Below are positions 1-6,923 of a stretch of 10,629 bases of DNA, one piece after another. The notes under the pieces are model-generated. The model was not told the DNA's origin. It searched no databases and was given only the letters and a program-made list of their open reading frames with translations. Numbering within the stretch: the first letter of the stretch is position 1; each line of letters begins with the position of its first letter. The DNA is from an uncultured Lentisphaeria bacterium (GTDB taxonomy: Bacteria > Verrucomicrobiota > Lentisphaeria > Victivallales > Victivallaceae): NCBI GenBank assembly GCA_903821255.1, contig CAIJKT010000874.1, positions 1-10,629 on the forward strand, in the 5' to 3' direction. Made by a program: the position numbers and the translations under genes.

Positions 1-66
1 CGACTGGTAATATTTCTTCTTCTTGCCGGTAAACCGGGGGATGTCGCCTTTTTTAAGGTTTGACAT
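1..66 (-). CDS. N-terminal end of an unidentified protein (partial)
   Basis: On the minus strand an ATG (complement of 64-66) opens a frame that stays open for 22 codons to the window edge. The peptide begins MSNLKKGDIPRF and continues with a basic GKKKK stretch, so the start of the protein is short, polar and lysine-rich, without a signal peptide or membrane segment. A GAAAGG Shine-Dalgarno sequence (complement of 74-79) lies 7 bases upstream, which is the main reason to accept it. It is divergent from the PHP gene. I do not recognise the family, and the visible part is too short to assign one. Confidence 0.55.
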   Translation of the reverse strand, partial: MSNLKKGDIPRFTGKKKKYYQS

Positions 67-122
67 ATATTAACCTTTCACTTTTTAAGATTTAGAACCA
101 TAAAAACCTGCTGGGAAACCTT

Positions 123-150
123 AATTTAGCATTAATCCGGAAATTTTCAA
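123..150 (-). promoter_or_regulatory. Possible promoter of the leftward gene
   Basis: On the minus strand a TTGAAA box (complement of 145-150) is followed after 16 bases by TAAATT (complement of 123-128). They match the sigma70 consensus at 5 of 6 and 4 of 6 positions. Transcription would start roughly 50 bases before the ATG. In AT-rich DNA such matches arise easily by chance. Confidence 0.2.
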
Positions 151-160
151 ACATTTCATC

Positions 161-189
161 TTGCGAACTGCTGAAATATAAAGTAAATT
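161..189 (+). promoter_or_regulatory. Possible promoter of the PHP-comEC-larE operon
   Basis: TTGCGA (161-166) and TAAATT (184-189) are separated by 17 bases, each matching the sigma70 consensus at 4 of 6 positions. The start point would fall near 196, leaving a leader of about 36 bases that keeps the ribosome binding site at 223-226. A TATAAA at 177-182 is a better -10 box but has no -35 partner at the right distance. Confidence 0.22.
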
Positions 190-222
190 TGCGAGTTACA
201 TTTCAAAGAATAAAAATAAACT

Positions 223-226
223 GGAG
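223..226 (+). promoter_or_regulatory. Ribosome binding site for a TTG start
   Basis: GGAG lies 5 bases before TTG at 232-234. This fixes the start of the PHP gene at a non-ATG codon. The first downstream ATG codes for residue 8 and falls inside the metal-binding motif HMH, so it cannot be the true start. Confidence 0.7.
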
Positions 227-231
227 ACGTT

Positions 232-1131
232 TTGAAAAAGATAGATTTGCATATGCACAGCACAGCTTCCGATGGAACTTTCCCCCCGGCTGAAATTGTG
301 GCCGCGGCGGCGGCGGCGGAACTGGCGGCAGTGGCTTTAACCGATCACGACACCACTGACGGCATTGATGAGTTCATGACCGCCGGCAGGGCGCATCCGG
401 AAATGCTGACGATACCCGGCATTGAGATATCAACCCTGTTTGACGGGCGCGAAGTTCATATCGTCGGCTTGTTCATAGACCATCACAATCCGGGCCTGAT
501 CGATTTCATAAAAAGAATTCAGGGGGAACGCCACGACCGGAACCTGAAACTGGTGGAAAAACTTGAAGAAGCCGGATACCCGGTAACCATGGATGAAGTA
601 GTAACCGTTTCCGGCGGCAAAATCATCGGACGCCCGCACTTTGCCCAGGTCATCAAGGAAAAATATGCGTTCAACACCCTTCAGGATGTTTTTGAAAACT
701 GCCTGAAAAGAGGCACCCCCGGTTATTACCCGCGCGTCCTGCCCCAACCCGCCGAAGCAATAAAAGCAATTCACGCGGCAGGCGGGATTGCGGTCTGGGC
801 ACACCCGGTTTACCGTAACCAGAACGAAAGATCATGGGTGCGCCGGGTTCTTAGAAAGATTGCGCCTGAAGGCCTTGATGCGGTGGAAGCCTACTATTCA
901 AAATTCGACGCCAACCAGACGCGGATTATGACCGAGCTGGCTAAAGAATTCAATCTGGCGCTGTCCGGCGGCAGTGATTTTCATGGCGAAAACAGCCCCG
1001 GCGTCATGCCGGGAACCGGCTTCGGCGGGCTGGATGTTCCGGAAAATCTGCTTCAGCCGCTTTTAGAAATCGCAAAGAAATATATATTAAAGCAATCAGA
1101 CACCAGTAACAAGGACTTGAAAGAGGAATAA
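232..1131 (+). CDS. PHP-domain phosphoesterase (YciV/TrpH, RNase AM-like)
   Basis: This is a soluble metal-dependent phosphoesterase of the PHP family, 299 residues, close to the usual size of the YciV/TrpH group. Experimentally studied members hydrolyse 3',5'-nucleoside bisphosphates or trim RNA 5' ends (RNase AM). The metal-site motifs are all visible: HMHSTASDG (7-15), TDHDTTDG (37-44), GIEIS with Glu65, VHIVG with His76, GRPH (133-136), AHP (190-192) and GSDFHG (247-252). Translation starts at TTG with GGAG 5 bases upstream; the HMH motif at residues 7-9 leaves no room for a later start. Residues 24-29 are an alanine run coded partly by five consecutive GCG triplets. It is the first gene of a five-gene run, 5 bases before the lipoprotein gene. 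The exact substrate within the family is not shown by sequence. Confidence 0.9.
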   Translation: MKKIDLHMHSTASDGTFPPAEIVAAAAAAELAAVALTDHDTTDGIDEFMTAGRAHPEMLTIPGIEISTLFDGREVHIVGLFIDHHNPGLIDFIKRIQGERHDRNLKLVEKLEEAGYPVTMDEVVTVSGGKIIGRPHFAQVIKEKYAFNTLQDVFENCLKRGTPGYYPRVLPQPAEAIKAIHAAGGIAVWAHPVYRNQNERSWVRRVLRKIAPEGLDAVEAYYSKFDANQTRIMTELAKEFNLALSGGSDFHGENSPGVMPGTGFGGLDVPENLLQPLLEIAKKYILKQSDTSNKDLKEE

Positions 1132-1136
1132 ATCTT

Positions 1137-1517
1137 ATGTTCAGCAAATTGCGGATGTCAATGCTTTTTACGGGACTCGTTCTTCCAGTCATTCTGACCG
1201 TTTCCGGATGTTCCAGCGCTCCCAGGGAAGATGCGTTCACGCAGGAAATGAAACAGAAGTTTGCGGAAATGAACGATCCCCGGTCATCAATCGAAAAAGC
1301 CAGGGGCTATGCTCTGGAAACATTATCCGATGCCTCTGATGCTGAAATTGACCTCATAAACAATTCCGCGCCCGCTATCAGCCACAGTTCCGATGAATCC
1401 GAATATTCGTTTACATGGAAAGGCAAAAAAGGCGAAGGCAATATTGAAGTACTGTCAACGCCGCCGCCCTGCGAGCCGATTGCCGTCTTTCGCGTCAACC
1501 GGGTTTATTACCCCTGA
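1137..1517 (+). CDS. Small predicted lipoprotein, family unknown
   Basis: The 126-residue product has a classic lipoprotein signal: basic start (K4, R6), a hydrophobic stretch at about 8-22, and the lipobox VSGC with the acylated cysteine at position 25. The predicted mature protein is about 102 residues. It is polar, with charged segments (29-75), a middle part rich in Ser, Glu and Lys, and a C-terminal tail ending in RVYYP. I do not recognise a domain. An AGAGGA ribosome binding site (1122-1127) precedes the ATG at 9 bases. It sits 5 bases after the PHP gene and 6 bases before comEC, so it is almost certainly cotranscribed with both. Serine at +2 does not argue for inner-membrane retention under the E. 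coli rule, so outer-membrane attachment is the default guess. Confidence 0.8.
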   Translation: MFSKLRMSMLFTGLVLPVILTVSGCSSAPREDAFTQEMKQKFAEMNDPRSSIEKARGYALETLSDASDAEIDLINNSAPAISHSSDESEYSFTWKGKKGEGNIEVLSTPPPCEPIAVFRVNRVYYP

Positions 1518-1523
1518 TTTATA

Positions 1524-3821
1524 ATGACAGCGGATTCCAGCATCCTGTCTATTGTCGAGACGGTTCGCCGTGAGATCAAAAGCCTGACGGATAAATATCC
1601 CGCGCTGGTATTGCTCTGCGGCCTGATTAACGGTTTGCTGCCCATGACCGTCATGCCGGATAAGCCGGCACCGGAAAAAATTCTATACTGCCTGCCCGCG
1701 CTGCTGCTCGTTATCCTGCTGCCCAGAGCCAGGGCCTGGGCATTCGCCATCCTGACATTGACCGGCATTGCCGCCGTGGAAGTTTATATCCGGACCCTGG
1801 ATGATGATTTTCTGGCAATAACCGGCGACCGCGACTGCGGCGCCGAAACGATAGTCCGGATATCCGACTCCTCCTGCGGCGGAGTCACTGTGCCGTGGAT
1901 GCAGAACCCGCCATTGCTCAGAGCAGACATCCTCCAAATCCGGCTGAACGGGGAAGGTGAATGGCGGAAAACTTCCGGCAGAACAGCCGTCTTTCTGCCG
2001 AAAGACCATGGTCCGGTAAATTACGGCGACGTCCTCCGGCTTCACGGCGTTTTCAGAAAAGCGGATTCCGCAATACTCGAAGAAAGCCAGACCGTATTTC
2101 CGGAAAAATCCGGACGGCCGCCTGAAAAGCAGCCGCTGCATAGAAGTACTCCCGGCAATTTCGACTTTCAGAAATATCTGCTTTCGCGCGGTATTGTCAG
2201 AACTTACCATGCTTCAGAAGCGGCAGTTCTGCATGAATATGAACAGTTCAGTCTTTTCGGCAAATTGCTGGATTTGCGCAATATACTGGTTGCCTCCAGC
2301 ACCGAAGGCATGGAAAAGACCGAATCGAAGAGCATGCTGGCAATCCTGCTTTTCGGCTACCGCCAGGGACTCGGTGATGAGACCAGAAACAGTTTCATCC
2401 GCAGCGGCACTATCCATATCTTTTCGGTCAGCGGCTTAAACGTGGCGATTCTGGCGGCGATGACGCTATGGCTGCTGCGGCCGTTCCCGTTCCGGATCAG
2501 GTATCTGACGATTCCGCCTTTGATGCTGGCGTATGTCGCCGCCACCGGCATGCAGGCCCCGGCAGTAAGATCACTGCTGATGATTTCGCTCTGGGCGGTA
2601 TGCCGCGCATTTCTGTATTACACTCCGAACCTGAATGTGGTTTTTCTGGCGGCGGTTATCATTCTCGGCGTCAACCCCTTTTATATTTCCGACATCGGAG
2701 TTCAATATTCTTTCATCATTGTGATTTTTCTGCTGGCGTCAGGAGAGTCCGTAATGGAATGGGCCGGCGCCGCCGGGGAGAAAAACCGCTGGATTCCGCC
2801 GGGAGAACGGTCGGCCCTGGAAATGCTGCGCCTGCGTAAACTGGCTGCATTATGCGCGGCGCTGGCAAGCTGCGTCATCGCATGGATGGTCAGCAGCGGC
2901 ATCTCCCTCTATTATCAAGGCATTTATTTTCCGCTTTCCATTATCGCCAACTTCATTATTATTCCGTTTGTTTCTGTATTGTACCTGCTGGTTTTCGTCA
3001 AATTCATGTTCATCCCGCTAAGTTTTATGGGATCGCCGGCGGGTAAAATCATTGAACTGGTGCTGGACGGCATGACCGGCGTATGCACTTTTTTCTACAA
3101 CTATTTTGAAAATACCGCCATGATCAAACCGCCATTGTGGTCGCTGCTTATATTTTACGCCGCACTGTTGCTGCTGATAACTTCATCCCGGAGGAAAGTC
3201 CTGCTTCCGGCGCTGGCGGCGGTATTTTCCATTCTGATTATCTGGCATGCCATGCCGCGATTCCTGCCGCCCGAAATCGTGGTCATGAGCGGCGGCGGCA
3301 GCCAGACCCCGGCGGTCGTCATTTGCCCGCCGGGCGGCGAACGCGCCACGGTAATCAATGTGCCGTCATGGGAAGCCGCACAGGCCATTGTCAATACGTT
3401 GAGAGTTCGCGGCATCACCCGGATTGACCGGCTGATTCTCACCAATTCCAGGAAAGACGCCTGCGCCGGGGCTGCATTTCTGCTGTCAGCGATAGACGTC
3501 AACCAGATTGTCCCGGAAAAAACTGTCGCCAAAACCGCTTTTCTCGCCACGCTGCTGAAAACCTGTCCGGCGGAAAGGACTGCAATCCGCTGGCCGGGAT
3601 CAGGCAACTGGTATTGCGTCAACTCGGAAATGAATCTTGTTTTAAAAAACAACGATTGGACGTTTGAATATGCGCCGGGAGACTTTAATATAAGTCTGCA
3701 GATTGCTGAAACTCAGCCGGGAGCCTCGATGGTAAAAATTAAAGTTGCAGGCTACAGTGAAATTTCGGCGCCGATTCAAAACAGCAGCGCTTTGGAGGCG
3801 AAGAAATATGTCTTTAAATGA
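1524..3821 (+). CDS. comEC: ComEC/Rec2-family DNA-uptake channel protein, C-terminal domain degenerate
   Basis: This 765-residue polytopic inner-membrane protein belongs to the ComEC/Rec2 family, whose members carry single-stranded DNA across the cytoplasmic membrane during transformation. The order is two N-terminal membrane segments (about 26-45 and 52-90), a periplasmic region (about 95-235), then the competence domain with its hallmark IRSGTIHIFSVSGLNVAIL block (292-310) and PAVRS (346-350), and further membrane helices to about 577. Family members usually read SGLH where this reads SGLN. The C-terminal part (585-700) follows the metallo-beta-lactamase layout, but the metal motif LTHxHxDHxGG is replaced by LTNSRKDACAG (639-649): only Asp645 is kept. 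Metal-dependent nuclease activity is therefore unlikely. The ATG lies 6 bases after the lipoprotein stop with no clear Shine-Dalgarno sequence, suggesting translational coupling. The gene overlaps the glycosyltransferase by 14 bases. Confidence 0.9.
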   Translation: MTADSSILSIVETVRREIKSLTDKYPALVLLCGLINGLLPMTVMPDKPAPEKILYCLPALLLVILLPRARAWAFAILTLTGIAAVEVYIRTLDDDFLAITGDRDCGAETIVRISDSSCGGVTVPWMQNPPLLRADILQIRLNGEGEWRKTSGRTAVFLPKDHGPVNYGDVLRLHGVFRKADSAILEESQTVFPEKSGRPPEKQPLHRSTPGNFDFQKYLLSRGIVRTYHASEAAVLHEYEQFSLFGKLLDLRNILVASSTEGMEKTESKSMLAILLFGYRQGLGDETRNSFIRSGTIHIFSVSGLNVAILAAMTLWLLRPFPFRIRYLTIPPLMLAYVAATGMQAPAVRSLLMISLWAVCRAFLYYTPNLNVVFLAAVIILGVNPFYISDIGVQYSFIIVIFLLASGESVMEWAGAAGEKNRWIPPGERSALEMLRLRKLAALCAALASCVIAWMVSSGISLYYQGIYFPLSIIANFIIIPFVSVLYLLVFVKFMFIPLSFMGSPAGKIIELVLDGMTGVCTFFYNYFENTAMIKPPLWSLLIFYAALLLLITSSRRKVLLPALAAVFSILIIWHAMPRFLPPEIVVMSGGGSQTPAVVICPPGGERATVINVPSWEAAQAIVNTLRVRGITRIDRLILTNSRKDACAGAAFLLSAIDVNQIVPEKTVAKTAFLATLLKTCPAERTAIRWPGSGNWYCVNSEMNLVLKNNDWTFEYAPGDFNISLQIAETQPGASMVKIKVAGYSEISAPIQNSSALEAKKYVFK
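3794..3798 (+). promoter_or_regulatory. Ribosome binding site deciding the glycosyltransferase start
   Basis: GGAGG inside the end of comEC is followed after 9 bases by ATG at 3808. It favours that start over an in-frame ATG at 3745, which has no good site and would add 21 unusual, Arg-rich residues. Confidence 0.7.
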
Positions 3822-4986
3822 AAAGAAAATGAAGATTTGCCACGTTATCACCCGGATGATTGTCGGCGGCGCCCAGGAAAATACGTTATTCACCATTATC
3901 GGGCACATTCAGAAAGGGCACGAAGTGGTGCTTGTCACCGGCCCGTCGCCCGGTCCGGAAGGGGAATTGCTCAAGAAAGCGGACTTCCCCGCGTTTGAAG
4001 TCGTTGAATTTCCCTCGCTGGTAAGAGAAATTAATCCAATACAGGATATCAAAGCATATTTTGAGCTGAAGAAGTTTTTCCGGGAGCGGAAGTTCGATGT
4101 TGTCCATACTCACAGTTCAAAAGCCGGCATCATCGGCCGGGTCGCGGCCTGGAACGCCGGAGTTCCGCTGGTCGTGCATACGGTTCACGGTCAGGCTTTC
4201 CACCCTTACGAGAAACCCTGGAAAAATTACATCTATAAAGCTTCGGAGCGCTGGGCCGCCAGGCACAGTCACCGCATCTATGCCGTGGCTCAGGCAATGA
4301 TTGACCAGTGCGTCCAGGCCGGCATCGCGCCGGCGGAAAAGTATCAGGTGGTGTACAGCGGGATGGAAATCGGAAAGTTTCTGAATTCCACCCCGGAACC
4401 GGAATTGCGCAAGCAACTGGGGATTCCGGAAAAGGTCAAAGTCATCGGCGCTGTCGCCAGGCTATTCCCGCAGAAGGGCTATGAATATTTCGTTCCGGCT
4501 GCCGGCAAAATTGTCGAAAAATATCCGGACACCCACTTTCTGGTCGTCGGCAACGGCACCATGCGCGAAGAGCTGGACCGGCAGATCAAGTCGATGGGAC
4601 TGGCTGACCGTTTTCATTTTGCCGGGCTGGTGCCGCCGGATCAGGTTTACCGCTACATCGCGCAAATGGACATCCTGCTCCATCTGTCGCTGCACGAAGG
4701 CCTGCCCCGCGCCGTGGTTCAGGCGCTGGCATCCGGCAAGCCGGCAATAGGCTTTGCGCTCGACGGCACTCCCGAGGTGGTTTTTGACAACCAGACCGGT
4801 TTTCTAGCCCGGCCTGAAAACGTTGACAGCGTGGTTGAAGGAGTTCTGAAAATACTTGGCGATCCCGCGCTGGCGGAACAGATGGGACGCAACGGCAAGC
4901 AATTTGTCGCTCAAAAATTTGACTGGCATTATATGGCTGATGTTCTGGAACAGGAATATCTTAAACAACTCCGGGAGAAAAAATGA
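3808..4986 (+). CDS. Family 4 glycosyltransferase (GT-B fold)
   Basis: The 392-residue protein transfers a sugar from an activated donor to an acceptor at the cytoplasmic face of the membrane, probably in surface polysaccharide or glycolipid assembly. It shows the N-terminal acceptor domain with VGGAQ (19-23), a VHTHSSKAGIIGR block (99-111) and HGQAFHPYE (127-135). The donor domain contains GAVARLFPQKGY (214-225), LVVGNG (245-250) and EGLPRAVVQALASGKP (297-312). In the usual EX7E donor motif the second Glu is Gln305 here, a variant seen in a recognisable subgroup of family 4 enzymes. The start at 3808 was chosen for its GGAGG site. It overlaps comEC by 14 bases and larE by 4 (ATGA). No other polysaccharide gene is nearby, so the acceptor cannot be inferred. 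Confidence 0.88.
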   Translation: MSLNEKKMKICHVITRMIVGGAQENTLFTIIGHIQKGHEVVLVTGPSPGPEGELLKKADFPAFEVVEFPSLVREINPIQDIKAYFELKKFFRERKFDVVHTHSSKAGIIGRVAAWNAGVPLVVHTVHGQAFHPYEKPWKNYIYKASERWAARHSHRIYAVAQAMIDQCVQAGIAPAEKYQVVYSGMEIGKFLNSTPEPELRKQLGIPEKVKVIGAVARLFPQKGYEYFVPAAGKIVEKYPDTHFLVVGNGTMREELDRQIKSMGLADRFHFAGLVPPDQVYRYIAQMDILLHLSLHEGLPRAVVQALASGKPAIGFALDGTPEVVFDNQTGFLARPENVDSVVEGVLKILGDPALAEQMGRNGKQFVAQKFDWHYMADVLEQEYLKQLREKK

Positions 4987-5795
4987 ACGAAATGGATTAT
5001 GAAGCTGAACTTATCGAAATATTAAAAGTCTGCGGCAGGCTGGCCATCGCGTATTCCGGAGGCACCGACAGCACGCTGCTCGCGGCGGCAGCTAATAAAG
5101 CATTGGGCCGGGACAATGTGCTGCTGGTTCACATTGACTCGCCGCTGCTGCCGCAGGCGGAGCGCGTTTTTGCGGAAAAATGGGCCGGCAGCGAAGGCTG
5201 TAATCTGCTGAAAGTGCATCTTAATCCGCTCGAAAACGAACAAATCCGTAAAAATGACGAACAGCGCTGCTATTATTGCAAAAAACACGTAATGAGCATC
5301 GTAATCAAGGAAGCCGCGCTCCGCGGCATATCCACCGTCGCCGACGGTACCAACACCGACGATTTCGGCGATTACCGGCCCGGCATGAAGGCTTCCGACG
5401 AACTGGGCATCCGCCATCCGTTTGTCGAGGCCGGAATGGGGAAAAAGGCGATTCGCGCCCTCGCGGAAAAATATAATCTCCCGAACTGGAACAACCCTGC
5501 CGCCGCCTGCCTGGCGTCACGCATTCCCTACCATACGGAACTTGACGCTGACATCCTGAAGAGGATTGATTCCGCCGAAAGCTTTCTCTTCAGTCTCGGC
5601 TTCCGCGGCTGCCGGGTGCGTTATCTGGACGGGCGCGCCAGGATAGAGACTTCGGTCAATGACATCGCTGATGCCGCCGCCATGCGCACGGAAATCATTC
5701 AGGGCATCAAAAATTGCGGCTTCAAAGGCGTTCTGCTTGATTTGGAAGGCTACCGGCAGGGTTCCCTGAACGAAGATATCAAGACGAAAATTTAA
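4983..5795 (+). CDS. larE: LarE, sulfur transferase of nickel-pincer cofactor synthesis
   Basis: LarE adenylates and then sulfurates the carboxylates of the pyridinium bis-carboxylate precursor of the nickel-pincer nucleotide, the cofactor of lactate racemase LarA and related epimerases. The 270-residue length is normal. The PP-loop ATP site SGGTDST is at 25-31, DGTNTDD at 121-127, and the family block AAACLASR at 173-180 places Cys176 where Lactobacillus plantarum LarE has its sacrificial sulfur-donor cysteine. The C-terminal signature GYRQGSLNE is at 257-265. A further pair, RCYYCK with Cys96 and Cys99, is present. Some LarE proteins hold a [4Fe-4S] cluster with three cysteines and are then not sacrificial; whether these three form such a site is inference. 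The start codon overlaps the glycosyltransferase stop (ATGA), with GGGAG at 4973-4977. No larA, larB or larC is in the window. Confidence 0.9.
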   Translation: MNEMDYEAELIEILKVCGRLAIAYSGGTDSTLLAAAANKALGRDNVLLVHIDSPLLPQAERVFAEKWAGSEGCNLLKVHLNPLENEQIRKNDEQRCYYCKKHVMSIVIKEAALRGISTVADGTNTDDFGDYRPGMKASDELGIRHPFVEAGMGKKAIRALAEKYNLPNWNNPAAACLASRIPYHTELDADILKRIDSAESFLFSLGFRGCRVRYLDGRARIETSVNDIADAAAMRTEIIQGIKNCGFKGVLLDLEGYRQGSLNEDIKTKI

Positions 5796-6087
5796 TGCGC
5801 CGGTATTCACCCCGAGCCGTGAGATTCGCGACGTTTTCTTGAATCATGCGCAGATCAAAGAGGTTATGGAAATGTCTAAACGTATGGACGTCGCGTTTGC
5901 TGGAATCGGGATCCCCGGAAATTCCATTCTTGCCGACCAGATTGACCGGGCGTTCGCGATTGCTGCGGCAATCAGAGGAAAAATCATTAACAGCTTAATC
6001 GTAGACTAGGAATGTGCCGGGCAGCTTTTAAGGCTTGACGCTGCCCCCGGAAAAGGACGGCAGACGAAACGCCATGCCGGAGTTTGA
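5794..6087 (+). pseudogene. Remnant of a SorC-family sugar-binding transcriptional regulator
   Basis: Reading the frame from 5794 gives NAPVFTPSREIRDVF, then IKEVMEMSKRMDVAFAGIGIPGNS, which matches the SorC sugar-binding domain (APxF, then DVALVGIG). The next block, AIAAAIRGKIINSLIVD, resembles the far C-terminal part of that domain (KxxAIxxALRGxxINxLITD), so the region between seems deleted in frame at about 5925-5950. A TAG at 6007-6009 then interrupts. Continued in the same frame the next residues are ECAGQLLRLD, which align with the family's DExTAxxLL end, so TAG stands where Glu is usual (GAG to TAG is one change). A TGA closes the frame at 6085-6087. Upstream the frame runs to a TGA at 5767-5769 without an ATG, and the N-terminal helix-turn-helix is absent. 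It ends 40 bases before etfB and abuts larE. Family assignment is from memory of the consensus. Confidence 0.72.
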
Positions 6088-6114
6088 CATAACGATGGAT
6101 CAAAGCAATATCAC

Positions 6115-6119
6115 GGAGA
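6115..6119 (+). promoter_or_regulatory. Ribosome binding site of etfB
   Basis: GGAGA lies 8 bases before the ATG at 6128, supporting that start. The start also gives the normal N-terminus of the family (MRIIVPVKQVP). Confidence 0.6.
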
Positions 6120-6127
6120 ATTGAATC

Positions 6128-6922
6128 ATGCGGATAATAGTACCGGTCAAACAGGTGCCGGAAACCAAAGCAGTAAAAATGGATGAGCAAACCGGCACGA
6201 TCATCCGCCAAGGGGTGACGTCCATCGTCAATCCGCTCGATCTGTACGCCATCGAAGCCGCGCTGACTCTGAAAGCGCGGCACGGAGCAGAAGTCATCGC
6301 CATATCAATGGGGCCGCCGCAGGCGGCGGTTGCGCTGCGCGAGTCTCTTGCCATGGGCATTGACCGGGCGGTCCTCATCAGCGACAGAGCCTATGCCGGC
6401 AGCGACACCTGGGCCACCGCCCGCATTCTGGCGGCGGCGGTCCGTCATCTGGGCTGCGCTGATTTAATCATCTGCGGGGAACGCGCCACCGACGGCGATA
6501 CCGGCCAGGTCGGGCCCGAGCTGGCGGCGGCGCTCGGGCTGCCGGCACTTACCTACCTTAATCGTTTTGACGTGAAAGGCAATGAATTTCAGGCCGGCCG
6601 CATGGTCGAAACCGGGATTGAAGAACTGGCCGGCAAATTTCCGGTACTGATCACTGTCGTCAAGGAGATTTCCGAACCCCGCCTGCCTACGCTCGACGGT
6701 AAAATACGCGCCCGTAAAACCGATATCCAGGTGTTGACCCAAAGTGAACTGCAGATTGATCCTGACGAGATCGGTCTAAAAGGTTCCCCGACCAGCGTGG
6801 TGAAAATCTTCCGTCCGAAAATCACCCGCCAGTGCCGGCTGGTTTTTGCCGGGGACGAGGCGAAAACCTCAGCCGCATGCCACGAACTCAATAATTTTCT
6901 CCAAACCAGGGAGGGTATCTGA
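6128..6922 (+). CDS. etfB: Electron transfer flavoprotein, beta subunit (bifurcating-type motif)
   Basis: EtfB pairs with EtfA to move electrons between a flavin dehydrogenase and another carrier in the cytoplasm. The 264 residues show the family features: IVPVKQVPET (4-13), NPLDLYAIEAAL (35-46), SMGPPQA (60-66), LRESLAMGIDRA (70-81), GSDTWAT (91-97) and, near the C-terminus, GLKGSPTSVVKIFRP (216-230). The segment TDGDTGQVGP (121-130) corresponds to the nucleotide-binding loop. In electron-bifurcating Etfs this loop reads DGDTAQVGP and binds a second FAD, whereas in simple Etfs such as the mitochondrial one it binds AMP. That favours, but does not prove, bifurcation or confurcation. KEISEPRLPT (179-188) is the loop that contacts dehydrogenase partners in related proteins. 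The gene begins the second cluster, 40 bases after the regulator remnant, and stops 1 base before the etfA start. Confidence 0.93.
   Translation: MRIIVPVKQVPETKAVKMDEQTGTIIRQGVTSIVNPLDLYAIEAALTLKARHGAEVIAISMGPPQAAVALRESLAMGIDRAVLISDRAYAGSDTWATARILAAAVRHLGCADLIICGERATDGDTGQVGPELAAALGLPALTYLNRFDVKGNEFQAGRMVETGIEELAGKFPVLITVVKEISEPRLPTLDGKIRARKTDIQVLTQSELQIDPDEIGLKGSPTSVVKIFRPKITRQCRLVFAGDEAKTSAACHELNNFLQTREGI
6908..6915 (+). promoter_or_regulatory. Ribosome binding site deciding the etfA start
   Basis: AGGGAGGG at the end of etfB lies 8 bases before ATG at 6924. The same frame is open back to an ATG at 6846, but that start would overlap etfB by 77 bases, lacks a good site, and adds 26 residues that fit no part of the family. 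Confidence 0.75.
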
Positions 6923-6923
6923 A

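Larger units (their letters stand above)
67..231. other. Divergent intergenic region
   Basis: This AT-rich stretch separates the minus-strand gene at the left edge from the PHP gene, so it should hold promoters in both directions. Weak sigma70-like candidates can be drawn for each side. A short TTAAT/ATTAA inverted pair (121-125 and 131-135) is present, but it is too short to call an operator. No RNA gene or strong terminator is visible. Confidence 0.6.

Noticed and set aside
3155..3652. A 165-codon minus-strand open frame opposite the comEC C-terminus.
   Set aside because: The plus-strand frame continues the ComEC protein through this region; the antisense product has low-complexity shadow composition.
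3745..3807. An earlier ATG start that would lengthen the glycosyltransferase by 21 residues.
   Set aside because: The extension is an Arg-rich shadow of the comEC end, without a ribosome binding site; GGAGG before 3808 is clear.
6019..6046. Inverted repeat GGGCAGC/GCTGCCC with a 14-base loop before etfB, a possible terminator.
   Set aside because: It has no T-run after the stem, a large loop, and lies within the reading frame of the regulator remnant, so chance or old coding sequence explains it.
6084..6112. Perfect TTGACA as the -35 box of an etfB promoter.
   Set aside because: The best -10 at 16-17 bases matches only 3 of 6 positions, and the start point would remove the ribosome binding site at 6115-6119.
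6846..6923. An earlier ATG start for EtfA inside etfB.
   Set aside because: A 26-residue extension unrelated to the family, while AGGGAGGG precedes ATG at 6924.
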